DNA of 64,000 nt from Sphagnum compactum (Eukaryota; Bryophyta; Sphagnopsida; Sphagnales): contig OZ234500.1 in NCBI GenBank assembly GCA_965153455.1, positions 3,348,001 through 3,412,000 of the forward strand, given 5' to 3'. A program made the translations under genes and the position numbers. The notes beneath the pieces were generated by a model that was not told the DNA's origin, made no database searches, and was given only the letters and a program-made list of their open reading frames with translations. This document shows positions 48,504-59,934 of the stretch, one piece after another (within the stretch, counting starts at the first letter, position 1; each line of letters starts with the position of its first letter).

Positions 48504-51500
48504 AATGCTAAGACCAAATCATGGCCTCTGAGTTCAAACCTTGCATTTCTAGGGTTCAATTTGGTGACTAAGAGGCATCCATCACTCAAGAAGGTGAAAG
48601 TACCACAAGTGTGGGTGCTGGTTCACCCTGGCCAGAGGTCTAAATGCTCATCATCCACCCCATGCAGAGCCGAGGAGGATGATTACACACACTAGATTGT
48701 ATTGCTTTAAATGCAAATGACTTGACCAAGTTCCCCAAAAACTGAACTGAGCCTGACATTCAACTAATTACAGTATTGTGTCCTTCCACATCACATGATG
48801 ATGATGCCACTGATCTAAAGCCAGCAGCTGCAGTATGAAATGAATGAAGGCAACATATGTGTAAAACTCTGAATAATATAGAAGCTGCCAATTTCTCAAC
48901 TAATCAGCCTCAGCCCTCTGAAACCAAACTCTGATGCTTCAGAAACGCCTAGGGGGGTCACTCCATGTATTGTGTATTTTCTACTAGCCCCCTGCTTTCG
49001 GAGGGTGTTATTTTGTTACTTAATTATTCAGAACACATTTTTCTGTATATGTTTTTGGGTACGGTATTTGTAATCTTTGTAAAACAAATGTTTTTGGGAT
49101 GGTCGCCATTCATGCTCAATCCCTTATGGATTGGTCGCCACCCATGCCTCATCACAAAAATGAAAAAGAAACGGTTGCCAGTGCATGCAATACTGGAGTC
49201 ACTTAACAATATATAATATTAATTGTGCTGTCAACATCTTTCTCCGTCTTCAATCTTGTAAAATTAACAAGTTTGTGCTTGAACCTTAATAATGATTGTT
49301 TAAAATTAGGGGAATCTTAGTCATGAGTATATTGATTAGAGGCAAAATCCTGCACTGTTCAACCTTGATCATCAAGCAGTTGTTTACCTCCAAAAGTTAT
49401 AAAAAGACATCTTATAGTGAACTGATGTTGTATTTGTAAAAGTATAAGTGACGGCTCCCCCCCCAGCTCCTTGAATTTCTTTTTTGTCAACTTTTTGATG
49501 TAGCCAAATTGGCAGTCATCCATAGGAAGATTTAACCAATTTGGCTACCAAGTTACATATGAAGGTAAAAGCATTTCAACATCCTTTTATATTTTTGGAA
49601 ACATACTTGATATTCCTACAGAAATCTGAAAAAAAAATCTGAAATTTATGATCGAATTCTAGCTTTTGAAATTTCAAAAAGCACTTGATTTTAATATTTT
49701 TTTATTTCAGTTTTTGGCTACATAAAGCAAGGGAAAAAAGGCTGCCCCCCTCTCCCTCCTACTAAGGCTGATGGATCCTGCAAAAGGATTTTAAGCCCTT
49801 AATTATTAATTACAATTGTGTTATGGTGTGCTGCTGCCTCCTGCAGTACTGGAGTGTGGCATAACAATACGCATTATTATCATTTTACCACTCTCTCCAT
49901 CTCCTGTCAATTAGGAAGGTTGTAAGGAAAAAAGTTTGTACTTGAATCTTGATAATGAAATGCTGAAAACTACCTGAATCGGTAGTCTCTTAAATCTCTC
50001 AAAATGAGCTTCTTGATCATGCATATCTGATTAGTAGCAAATTCCCGCATTCCAGCTGTTTCATATAGGCCGACTAATGCGTCATACTGCTGCATGTGGT
50101 GAGTTATAACAAATTATAATCATTATACAGAATGATGCGGAGAGTTAAACAGTGCTCAATGATAGCGATGAAGTAATATGGTAAGTGAGAAACTTATTAA
50201 TGAGTGGTGCCTAATTAGCTGCGCTCTAGTTTCGAATCCCCAGCTTTAGCAGTACATCTGCACAAGCTCAAGCAAACTTGATAACATGGCAGGCTCAAAG
50301 AATAATAGTATTCGGTTCATATTCTTTGATGTTCATGACCCGCCAAAGCAAACTGCAACTATTCACCAGGGGCTGGCCTCCATCTCAATGTTTTAAATAA
50401 TCTACAACACAAGCCACACTACTTGCCTGTGCTATAGAACACACAATTTTATCATGGTTACTAGCCTGATTGTACCAGATATACTAGTCCCAAATGACAT
50501 TTATTGGTTCAAACACCCCAAACGTATTTCATCTGAAAACTGTTGAGCCAGGCACCCACGGAACTCCTCTTAGGATTAACATGACATTTGTATAACCTCT
50601 CATGTTGGGTTTATTGCATGCTACTTAGTCGTCATCCAACCTCTGGTGCTCATAACATGGCATGTTATAGATGCAAAAGGTGTTTGGACATCACTCAATT
50701 ATTTTGGGGAAATGTGAAATGGACCAACACAAATGGGGTGAAAAAGAATGTTACATATGTGACAATATTTTTGTACTGTTTGTATTATTACCCTTGGCCA
50801 ATAACAATGTTTCATTGAAATTGGTTTAGTAGGAGATCTTTAGGTTCAATAAGTTTTTGCTTTGGACAATTCCCATGGTCCATTATTTGGATAGTTCCAA
50901 ATTGAAATTTATTAATCGATTCCCAAGTAAAAAGGAATGAAAATTTGCTCCACACCATTGTCACGAACAAATTTTCAATATTTTTTGCACCAATTTGCAT
51001 TCCCATTTCTCTTCAATTGAAATTGAATCCAATGGAATTTAATTCAATGGAATTTGAATTCAATTGAAGAATTTGAATTCAATCCAATTCAATTCAAGCT
51101 ATGCATACCATATCATTCAATATTTTCATTTGTTGGAACTTAATTTTTACAAAATGAATCCATTTTTTCATCAATTGATCATCCCTAGTAATGCTTAATA
51201 GCATGGAGTCCAAGTCTTTTTGTATAAAGTGAAACTACTATAGAATTATACTAGGAAATTGAAGAAAAAAAATTTAGTCTAACGAAATTGTGCAATGAAA
51301 ACCTATATGTCATGACTTACTTTAAGTAGTGCATATGATTAGCAACTTTAGGGCTTTACATAATTTATACAAATATTGCCTTCCACTCCAAAAGGGACAA
51401 ATATGTAAAACATTTTGAATACTTTCATATTGAAATTCATTTCTAGAGAAAGTAAGTTTATTGCAATTCTAACCTTGGGCTTGCAACCAAGGCTAGGACA

Positions 51501-53218
51501 AAACAAAGGGGAAACAAGTTGAAAATAAGCCAAAGCAAAGGAGACATTCAAACATATATCACTTGTGAGAGGGAATTGTGTGTGAGTGCAAAAGAAAATC
51601 CCTGAGATTTTCAATTGCATTTCAACTTTTAAGAATTTGGAATCTTAATTTGTTCCACAATTTTGGTACAAGGTTTGAAGGAGCAAACCTTGTCCAAATT
51701 GAACTTTCTTTAGATTTTATAACATTAAAATGGTCTTGAAAAATAAATATCTAAAATGTAGTCATATTCCCCATTTCAAGATCTAAAATAAAAAATGTGG
51801 CCAATTTAATGATGAACAATCATATTGGCAATTTGATATTACTAATAATTAAAACATCCAATAAAGGGCTAGTCAAATCACCTTCAATTGGAGTGTGTGA
51901 CATGTCATTGGAATTTTATTTTCAAGGGCCACAATTTTGCTTGAAGAAATATTGAATCAAAATCTTTATGTGGGAGTTAAACGAGCCCACACAATAACAA
52001 GAAAATAACTTGAAATTTTCAAAACTTCCCTTGGGATTCTTGGGATTTGTCATTTCAATGTAGTTCCCAGTGTTATTTGCATAATATTCTATAAGGAGAA
52101 GAATGATGACTCCTTCCAAGTCTGAAACATGGTGAATCATCAAAGTGTGTGTTATTTTGATTCCAATTTTCATTAATCATCTTTTTTTTTTGGTTTATGC
52201 AAATTGCTTTCATTTTGAATTCATATTGTGGCCTTGTTTTAATCTCATCCCAAAAATGCACATGCCTTTTCTTATGAGAATTAAAGAATGTGTCCTAAGT
52301 TTTCATTTCATTGCAAAAAAAACTAACACCCAATACCACTTAACAAACTTGAAGATGTGTCATTTTTCCAGCATTGCAAAATCACTTTGTTTGGTACTTC
52401 AATATGATATACAACAACATATCAAACCACAATTTGAACATTTATAAAAGAAATCAACCTTAATTTCTTCATGTACCCTAAAACATGGCATGGAACATTA
52501 TCATTAATTTTCACATCCAATGTCTAATATAAAAGCTTGTCCCCCACCCACACATAAATTATAAAAATTTGAATGTATATTGTTAGTTATCATTTAGAAG
52601 TACAAGTGGGCCAATCATGGTCGTTGCCCAATCAAACGTAGGCAACTTGTGGTCAATTTTTTTTGTCGTCCAACTAGCAACAATAGTTTTTTTAGCAAGA
52701 GCCTTTAAAACCCATGCCATGCATCACAATTTTGGTAGAAGAAACGATTTTTCACTATAGGTGAATGTAAGTTTGATTGGACAAAAAGTCCCCATAAATC
52801 CATTTGGGTAGCATTTCCTCTATAATTTTTTCAAACAATAAGATGAATAAGTAATTAGGTAACAATGTTCCATTGATTTCAAGTAATTTTCTTCTCGTCT
52901 ATGTTCAAACCATCCTAAAAATCATTATTTTGTACATGTGTGCACAAATCTAATAAAAAATAAAATTCAATATGTATGGACTTTATCAAAATTATTTTTT
53001 TCAATGACAGAAAGAATAACCTACAATTCACATAGTGTGAAATCTATAAAACCCTTTTTCATTACTATATTATTTGTTATAGTCCCTAACAACAATAGTA
53101 TCAATAATTGGATCATTTTGAAGTCTTTTTTTTATGGTTAAATTGTACAATCTTCATGTTCATTTTTAAATATCCATAAATTTTTTAAATGATTTATTAT
53201 GCATTAAAAAAAAGTTTT
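48504..53218. other. Intergenic DNA with several dispersed repeats
   Basis: No gene recognised. Short GGCGATCATCC-family relic at 49125-49185 (minus) and copy D at 49490-49640 (plus; GATGTAGCCAAATTGGCAGT). 49190-49340 and 49850-50010 are diverged duplicates (GCAATACTGGAGT / GCAGTACTGGAGT, then AAGTTTGTGCTTGAA / AAGTTTGTACTTGAA). 51005-51100 is a low-complexity AATTGAATTC-word patch. 50600-53200 is AT-rich with only chance frames. Confidence 0.45.
49490..49640 (+). repeat. GGCGATCATCC-family repeat, copy D
   Basis: Collinear with copy C: GATGTAGCCAAATTGGCAGTC, ATCCATAGGAAGATTTAACC, then ACATATGAAGGTAAAAGC and CATCCTTTTATATTTTTGG. No coding sequence. Confidence 0.7.
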
Positions 53219-53545
53219 ACATCTACTAGCCATGAAGGTTTAGTGGATGATGTATGCATTGTCATGTTACAATGATCATGTAGGTTACATGGTTTCACTA
53301 AAATTCAATTATTACACTTGCATGGTCAACCTTCTTGGTCGTGCTAATTGCAAAAGCAAAGAACATGATAGATAATAAACCAGATGTAGCTACATGGATG
53401 ACTTTGCTTGGTGCTTCTAGAATTTATGGTAATGTGGAAATGGGAGGTGTTATTAAATGGGTTCTTGAATTGGAGCTTGAAAATGCTCTAGTTTATTTGT
53501 TGCTACTTTTGAACATTGCAAGGAGAATGATGTTTCTTTTTCATT
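53219..53545 (+). pseudogene. Fragment of a PLS-class pentatricopeptide-repeat (PPR) gene, E-motif region
   Basis: The best-preserved part (about 53344-53520) reads AKAKNMIDNKPDVATWMTLL, then GASRIYGNVEMGG and VLELELENA. This is the sequence before and within the E motif of plant organellar RNA-editing or processing PPR proteins. Upstream and in other frames it continues as YYTCMVNLLGRA (the usual HYACMVDLLGRAG block) and, from about 53225, SHEGLVDDVC (the usual SHAGLVDEG block). At least two frameshifts and a TGA separate these pieces. Only about 100 residues of a gene normally several hundred codons long remain, so it is a dead fragment, perhaps a retrocopy or captured piece. The ends are approximate. 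Confidence 0.75.
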
Positions 53546-56008
53546 ATAGATTTAAATCCTTCTAGTGTTACAATTGTTGTATGCAAGATATACCTAAAAT
53601 TAATAACCAAGGAAGCTTCAATCCCATATGTGGAGTTGATGAGCTTACAAATTCATCAGCACACCACTGTTTCCTGACCACTTACCATCAATCCTTCATG
53701 GGCCGCTGGTGGGTGCTAGTTCACTGTGGCCAAATTGCCTGACCTAACAACAAAGTGTCCGTGACTAACCACCCCCTTTAGTGCTACGAAGGCCATTTCT
53801 TTTCAAAGGCAATTGCTGTGTAACTGCTGTAATGAAGGCAATATAGTTAGCGGACTCTCCCCAAATGACCCAACTACAAACCCACTTTCAGTGTTCTTTT
53901 TTCTGGTGAACTGAGGGAAAATTTCACCCTCTTCCGTGGAAGCACAGCTACCACGAGAGGAGTTTTTAACTCCAATTTGCCAGACATTGCTCCTGGATGC
54001 GGTTTAGGGTGCTAGGTTGCATCCAGTCACAATAGAATTTTCACCAGAATTTTATTCTGGAAGGCAATTTCTCTGCTAGTTTTGTACTGTTTTGACAGTT
54101 TCCTTCAATCTTTGCGCCATTAACGCTAAATCTTGTGTGCAATGGTTGTCACTTGAGCTAAATCTATTGTGGGATGATGGCCACCCCTGCCATATCACAA
54201 AAATGAAAAAGAAAACACTGCCCACTATGGCTCGATTATATAATGACCAACCTTGTACTATAACTGAGTTGGTTATGGAATGGTACTAAACAATCTAGCA
54301 ATAACCCAATTGTGAATTCAACTCACGACACCTTTGCAAGTTGCATTCTGGCCAAGAGAGCAACCCAATCTGACATGGTAATGATTGGAATTTGGTACCT
54401 TCTAAAGGTTCTTCAAATCACAATTTGAGTTCCACTTTTTTCATTTCTTGTCCATTCTATCACTCTATTTTTAGATATCCCAGTGCTGTTGCAAATGGGA
54501 ATGTATGTTTGAATTCATAAATTTTTGTGTATCCTGGAAGATATCTTTAAGTTAAACATCCAGCAAATGAGTCATTGCATTAGTGTGGAGGTGAGTGTTT
54601 TTCTGTTTGTAGTTGCTTTAATTGTTTATGGATGACCACCACCTCCGCTACATTGCAAAATTGATTAAAAAAAGAAACTGATCAGGGTTTTTGTGGGTGA
54701 ATTGCGCCAACCAAATGGCGAATTTTTTTCAAAGAGGTGAAAATTTAATGTTTTTTTGAGCTTTTTAGTTGCCAATTTCTTTTTAAAATTGCCAGATTCT
54801 ATCCTAAGTTCCAGCAGGTAGCAAAAATATGTAGAAGGATGCTAGTTTTTTTTACTTTCATATTTTCTTATCACCAAATCTGGCTAAATCATCTTATGGA
54901 TGATCGCCACTTTTGCTACATCACAAAATTGAAAGACAAAAAACCCCTGGTGCCACTGATCCCTGTACGATAACACATACATGTGATTCGTTAGGTGTGG
55001 TGATGATGTTTGGAAATTGGAGCCCGCCATAAGCACATAGCATTTCAATCTCTCTCTTGGCCAGAAATTGAACCAACAGCTTTCAGTAGACCATCCATTG
55101 GAAGCCTATTAGGATTCAGTTGGTGATGAACCCCAATCAAATTGATGTTGGCTTTCATCTTGATCAAGCAAATGGTGTTAAAAGCATGAATGAGCAAGCA
55201 GCTCTCTACATAATGGCTCTGCCTTCTATTTAAAGGTCGAACAAAATCATGGGAGATGATTGAATTATGGGACTAATTAATTTGTTTATGATTTGTGTTA
55301 GAAATCTCAATTGGTCTTGATGTTCAATATGTGCATTGTTAAAATTGATGCAGTCATTTTTCATATTAATTTTTTTCTACTTCGCATTTTTTAGACGGAT
55401 TGCTTCACAAAACTTGGTCAACTAATAATGAGTCTACATAAATCATTGCATTATTTGTTAGAAAGAAATGCAACACCAAACAAATGAGTCAAAAAAATTA
55501 TCCACAACTTATATATTACAAACCATCAATATTCTAGAAAAAAAAATGTAGCCTCACATTATATAAAGAATTGAAAAAAACTCAACAATGACTTCCAATA
55601 GTTATCTGTAGTTATAATTAAATTCATGAGCGAGAAGATAAAATGTACATGTAATGGCTCACCTATGAATTGCATAGTTGACCAAATCAACAATGGATTA
55701 AAAAAACAGGAATTATGTCAATTAGCAAAGGAAATATGGTGAAATAAAATAAGAGAGATTGGACCAAATTAAATGAACTAAACTGAAAGATATTGAAAGT
55801 CTAAAAATTTCAATGTCTAAAAACTTATTGAAAACTCAATATTTGAAAATTCAACGTTTGAAATTGTTTGTCAATGAAGCATTCATTCCAACTAATTGTC
55901 ACCTACACAACATTGTTACCTTGTTTTGTCATAGGTGGGTGTTGGTTCACTGTGGCCAGGCAATTGCATACCCCATATCTGGCTTCCCACTTGTGAGTTC
56001 ATGAAGTT
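53546..56008. other. Intergenic DNA with GGCGATCATCC-family copies
   Basis: No gene recognised. Relics of the dispersed family occur at 54165-54235 (minus, GGCCACCCCTGCCATATCAC) and 54625-54690 (minus, CCACCTCCGCTACATTGCA), and a long copy E at 54800-54960 (minus). GTGGGTGCTAGTTCACTGTGGCC (53706) and GTGGGTGTTGGTTCACTGTGGCC (55935), with a relative at 48614, form another short dispersed motif. Confidence 0.45.
54800..54960 (-). repeat. GGCGATCATCC-family repeat, copy E
   Basis: On the minus strand: CAATTTTGTGATGTAGCAAA, AGTGGCGATCATCCATAAGA, TGATTTAGCCAGATTTGG, then AAAACTAGCATCCTTCTACATATTTTTGC. It is the most complete copy and the source of the family name used here. Confidence 0.75.
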
Positions 56009-56391
56009 GAGCATCTGCAGCAGTGCTCAGTATGTGTCTTTAGCAAAAACATTTCTCACATTCAAGTTAGTTAGCAACTTTTTTTCTAACCCGACCCCTA
56101 ACACTAAAACTGGGACTGTAAATAGGTGGGAGACTACTAATAGCAAATCACCTAGATCAATCATTATGATTAGCCAAACAAGAACAAGGAGCAGCAGTTG
56201 AGACATATTTAATAGAGTCCTCTGTGGCAGGTGTTAGGTTTGATAGTGTGCCTTATACAAGCCTCAGCAAACTGTGGCAAAGTGTGCTGGGGCAAAACCA
56301 TTTTGCTGGGTCTGACCAGCATATTACGACTTTTCTTCATCCAATTTTAATTTGCAGGTTCCCATATAGCTGAGCACATGTGGAGTTGCCC
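56009..56391 (-). mobile_element. PIF/Harbinger-type MITE, about 383 bp, copy 2
   Basis: Left end GAGCATCTGCAGCAGTGCTCAG; inverted right end GGGCAACTCCACATGTGCTCAG. Inside, ACTACTAATAGCAAATCACC, then AATCATTAT, and a later GGAGCAGCAGTTGAGACATA match copy 1 (46074-46448) in reverse orientation. No TTA duplication survives, so this copy is older or its ends have changed. Non-coding. Confidence 0.7.
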
Positions 56392-56867
56392 GAGAGTTCA
56401 TAAACTATACCAATCAGCATAGTTTTGAACTTGTGAAAGCAATACATAAAACTATTACCGATCTTGCTCACTGAGAAATCCTCTTTCTATATTCAAGATT
56501 CAGCGGTCACCTGAACTCAAAGGAAGAATCAAACCAGGGCCAGTATCAAATCATGCGTTTTTAGGGGCCGCATAGTTTCACATCACAAACATTGTGATTG
56601 TGATCATACCCAATTTTGACACATAAAGTCAATGTAATAAGATCTTAAGTATCTTAAGCTCTAGAAGCCAGCCTCAGAGCAGACAAGCAACGTATGCAGG
56701 TGGCAGTGCCAAAGCTGGGAACTAAATTCCTAACATCTGTCATATGGAGTTATAACTTGACTTATTGTTTGCTGGATGCAGATATTTCAAGCCAATTTTC
56801 CATTATTCAGTTTTGAACCGGCTAATAATAGTATCAATAGACAAAGGAAGATCTATTCGTTCAGCAC
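56392..56867. other. Intergenic DNA, nothing recognised
   Basis: Mixed sequence with no long frame and no matching repeat elsewhere in the window. Confidence 0.45.
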
Positions 56868-57103
56868 TTGCAGTATGGTTCTTCTGGGGCGCTGTAAATG
56901 AATGAAGAATATAACTGCAGAATATTAAATATGTTCAGTAATTCTTTAATAAAATGCTGTCCAAATCCTTTGCTGTTTTCAAACTTTGCAATATTGTTCT
57001 TCTACGGCGGCTGTAAAATGAATGAAGCGTTTATAACTGCTGATATTAAATTTGTTCAGCAATTCCTTAATAAAATGTTGTCAAAATATTTTGCTGTTTG
57101 GAA
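56868..57103 (+). repeat. Tandem duplication, period 118 bp
   Basis: Copies start at 56868 (TTGCAGTATGGTTCTTCTGG) and 56986 (TTGCAATATTGTTCTTCTAC) and continue through AATGAATGAAG, TTCAGTAATTCTTTAATAAAATG and TTTGCTGTTT. They differ by scattered changes. Frames that span both copies are therefore self-similar but not supported as genes. Confidence 0.85.
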
Positions 57104-58059
57104 TCTATGAACATTTGATACTTCCCCTCCCCCTCACCCCATTCTTTGAGTCTCTACTTATTAAGTTAAACTTGCAATGGTGCACTGATCCCTTGCGTGG
57201 GACATGCAGCGGTGTAATGTGCCTGGGAGGTGATCGATTATTGGTGCTTTTGTGAATCAACCTGGCGTATCTCGCAGATACCGAAGTCTCTTAAATGGGT
57301 TGCTTGGTGCGGTGATGGATCTGAACCAGCTGCGGACCGATCATCAGTCAGTAGATCTTGGCAAACTCATTGATTCTAGACAAACATTCTGCATTGTCCA
57401 GTTGCCATTTCCATTATGCAAAATATGTTATATTCATTACCATAATCTGCACAAATTTAGTGGATTTTGTTTCAGCGCCCAATATAGATTATTGGTGTTA
57501 CTTGGATCTGATGGCACACTACCGAATGGGCTCCTTCCACCTAAGAATTTGGCAAGCCTGTTAAAGTGAGTCTCCATACAACTATGTGGTCATGGGTTCT
57601 ACCACATCCTGTTCCAGTGTATAACTGGTGTTGCCCACCTTGATCACGTTACAAATGAAACTAGCAGGAGCAAAAGTGAGACCACCAGATGACTGCCCGT
57701 CTCACCTGGGAAGAAACGAAAAACCTGAAATAGTGCTTCAATAGTACACCAAAAGCGGTTACTATAGGATAACTAGTCTCAGTTACATTATTGTGTGCTG
57801 CAGTGTGTACCAGCATTAGAGTATGTCCAGTGATGCTTGTATACTCTGCAATGGCATTATACTGCCGTCATAACAAAAATGGCAGTTTTATTAACGTCCA
57901 ACAGTCATCGGTAATCTGGCAAATAAGTTGCCGGGATCAGTTAATTTTGAGCCGGGCTCCACAATTTGGTGGCAGATACCGAGCTCCGTAGAAGGCTCTG
58001 TATACGTAGTCAAACACCATTGACCATGCCAGCAGCGTGAATCATGTGTTTGTTGCAGG
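57104..58059. other. Mixed-complexity DNA, possibly an unrecognised exon or a third Harbinger-like MITE
   Basis: A plus-strand frame at 57258-57569 has ordinary composition (contains MDLNQLRTDHQSVDLGKLI) and an internal TTTGTTTCAG acceptor-like site, but no family is recognised. From 57817 the sequence TTAGAGTATGTCCAGTGATGC resembles the TTA plus GAGCATCTCCAG Harbinger end. A loosely matching inverted end (CATGGACATGCAAG) lies near 58063. This pairing is weak. Confidence 0.3.
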
Positions 58060-59137
58060 CTTTCATGGACATGCAAGAACCCAATGTTGGCGCAAACATG
58101 GAAGAAAGCAAGAAAAGGAAAAAAAATTGTGGCAGATGAAGAAAAGCAGTTATGTCGATCAATGCTTCATATCTCGCAAGATCCTATCATAGGAAAGGGG
58201 CAAAAGAATCAAGCATTTTGGGAGAGGATTGCTACACACCACAACAACAATTGACCTCTATATTGTGCAAAACGTCCAACTAAAAGCTTGGAGACCAAAT
58301 GAGGAGTAGTCAAACACGATGTGACAAAATTTTGTAACAATTATCAAGTAGTGGCTGCTCTCAACAAGAGCGATGAGTCTTTTGAAGATACATTATAATA
58401 AACTTTAGAGCTTTTCAAAGTAAAACATCCAAAACCAGGAATTGAGTCACTTTCATACATTGTTGGTTGATTCTTGAAGACGTTCCTAGGTGGGCAGAAA
58501 CTAAAGAGGAGAGTAAGATTTGACCAACCCTCATGAAGAAGAAAGCTCCTATTGAGTCAATGAATTTAGTTGAGAGCAAGCAAAAAACTGTAAAAATATC
58601 AGAGGCTAGTACAAATGGGGAATTTGGTGGCAAGGCCAAAGTTTTGAAGTGGCCACAAGGTTCACAAGCAACCAAAAAAGATCAAAAAATCAAAAGAAAA
58701 AAAAATGTGCACCCGAAGCACAAGCAAGAGCCACTACCAACATGGAATGAACTATGTTGAAAAAAACTACAATAATAGAAGATTAGAATGCACTTGCATT
58801 TTTCCAAATTCAACCAATTGAATTTGCAGACCTTGAGGTGCACAAGTTCTTAAAGTTGCAGTGTTCTGAAGAACTAAACAAACTACACCAACAACTATGG
58901 CTTGCCTTACTGCTTCCATCACTTTCAAAAATTTCATTGCCAACAATAGTTGCTGAACCTACAGCAAGTTACTCAATTTTGGTAGAAGATCCAAACTTGG
59001 GTACTTTTGCAACTATGCACATTCGACTTAATGTATGTGAAGAGAAAGCTGAAAAAGGTAGGATTAGTAATGGTTTAAATATCAAAGTTTTTGCATCTGC
59101 TAAAGCCCATGGGTCTAGGACATTGCTCAAAATGTAG
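58060..59137 (+). pseudogene. Decayed SANT/NAM-associated-domain gene (Harbinger ORF1-like)
   Basis: Frame from about 58117: VADEEKQLCRSMLHISQDPI, then GKGQKNQAFWERIATHHNNN, a stop, KRPTKSLETK, a stop, then GVVKHDVTKFCNNYQVVAAL. This is the trihelix/SANT region with the RSLETKWG..KHDV.KF signature of plant Myb-SANT/NAM-associated proteins, common as the DNA-binding partner of PIF/Harbinger transposases and in domesticated relatives. In-frame stops: TGA 58252, TGA 58300 (where the family has Trp), and TAA TAA at 58396-58401 (where the family has Gln). After one frameshift comes FIHCWLILEDVPRWAETK, the family's next conserved block, then a Lys-rich stretch (58533-58756). After another shift comes an acidic/helical tail (58820-59134: ADLEVHKFLKLQCSEELNKL). 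No ATG start is preserved. It was probably a mobile-element gene and is now dead. Confidence 0.75.
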
Positions 59138-59934
59138 GGCCTGACTGGGCTATTACCTTGTCCTAGGCTCCCTATTTGAGGAATGTCCCCACCCTGAGGC
59201 TTCACCCTATGCATTTATTACCTTGACACACAGTTTCTGGAGGGTAAGTAAAACAAATCACCTTTTTCAAATTCCTCAAGTAGGTCTACTGGTGAGGAAC
59301 CTCAGCATTAATTTCAGTGAAGATGTTTCATAGGAACTGGTTTATGTAGGATGAGTATTTTGGTGATCATGGCTGTGACAATTCCAGAGTCATTTTAGAT
59401 CATAATTTGTCATAGATCAAATTTCAATTCAAAATTGTTTTTTTTTTGGGGGGTCTGTCTAGCACCTTTTCAATGTTTTTGTCTGTTTGTTTTATGCTTT
59501 TTTAAATGTTATTTAAATGTTTTTATTTATCTATTTATTTGTATTTTGTTGTGAACTTATCTAATGAATCGAACTTTCACTGGCATTTTGCTTACCAAAT
59601 CAAGAATGTAAAAAAAATATTAATGAAATAAAATGACATATAAGGAAATTTATAAAATTTTATCTTTTGAATAAGTAAAATTGATTACAACAAAATTATA
59701 TGATCCACAAAAAATAGTTTAATTGTTGTTAGTGGTAGTGCAAAGCAACGGAACCCAAATTAACATTAAATGGCAACTGTCCTAAGGCTAGAGTGAACCA
59801 TCAGCCACCAATGCACCAGTTGGCTGTTCTGTCCACTAGATGGGCTGCATTTTTTCAATTGGTGTCAAATGAGGTTCATCACAGTCCATTTATTTTTGCT
59901 GCTAACCACTGTACCTTTTTTTTTTTGGTTTGTT
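59138..59934. other. Intergenic DNA, nothing recognised
   Basis: AT-rich. Near 59258 the inverse of CCTACTTGAGGAATTTGAAAAA occurs, a motif also at 40718 and (diverged) 3970, so a further short dispersed repeat is present. No gene. Confidence 0.45.
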
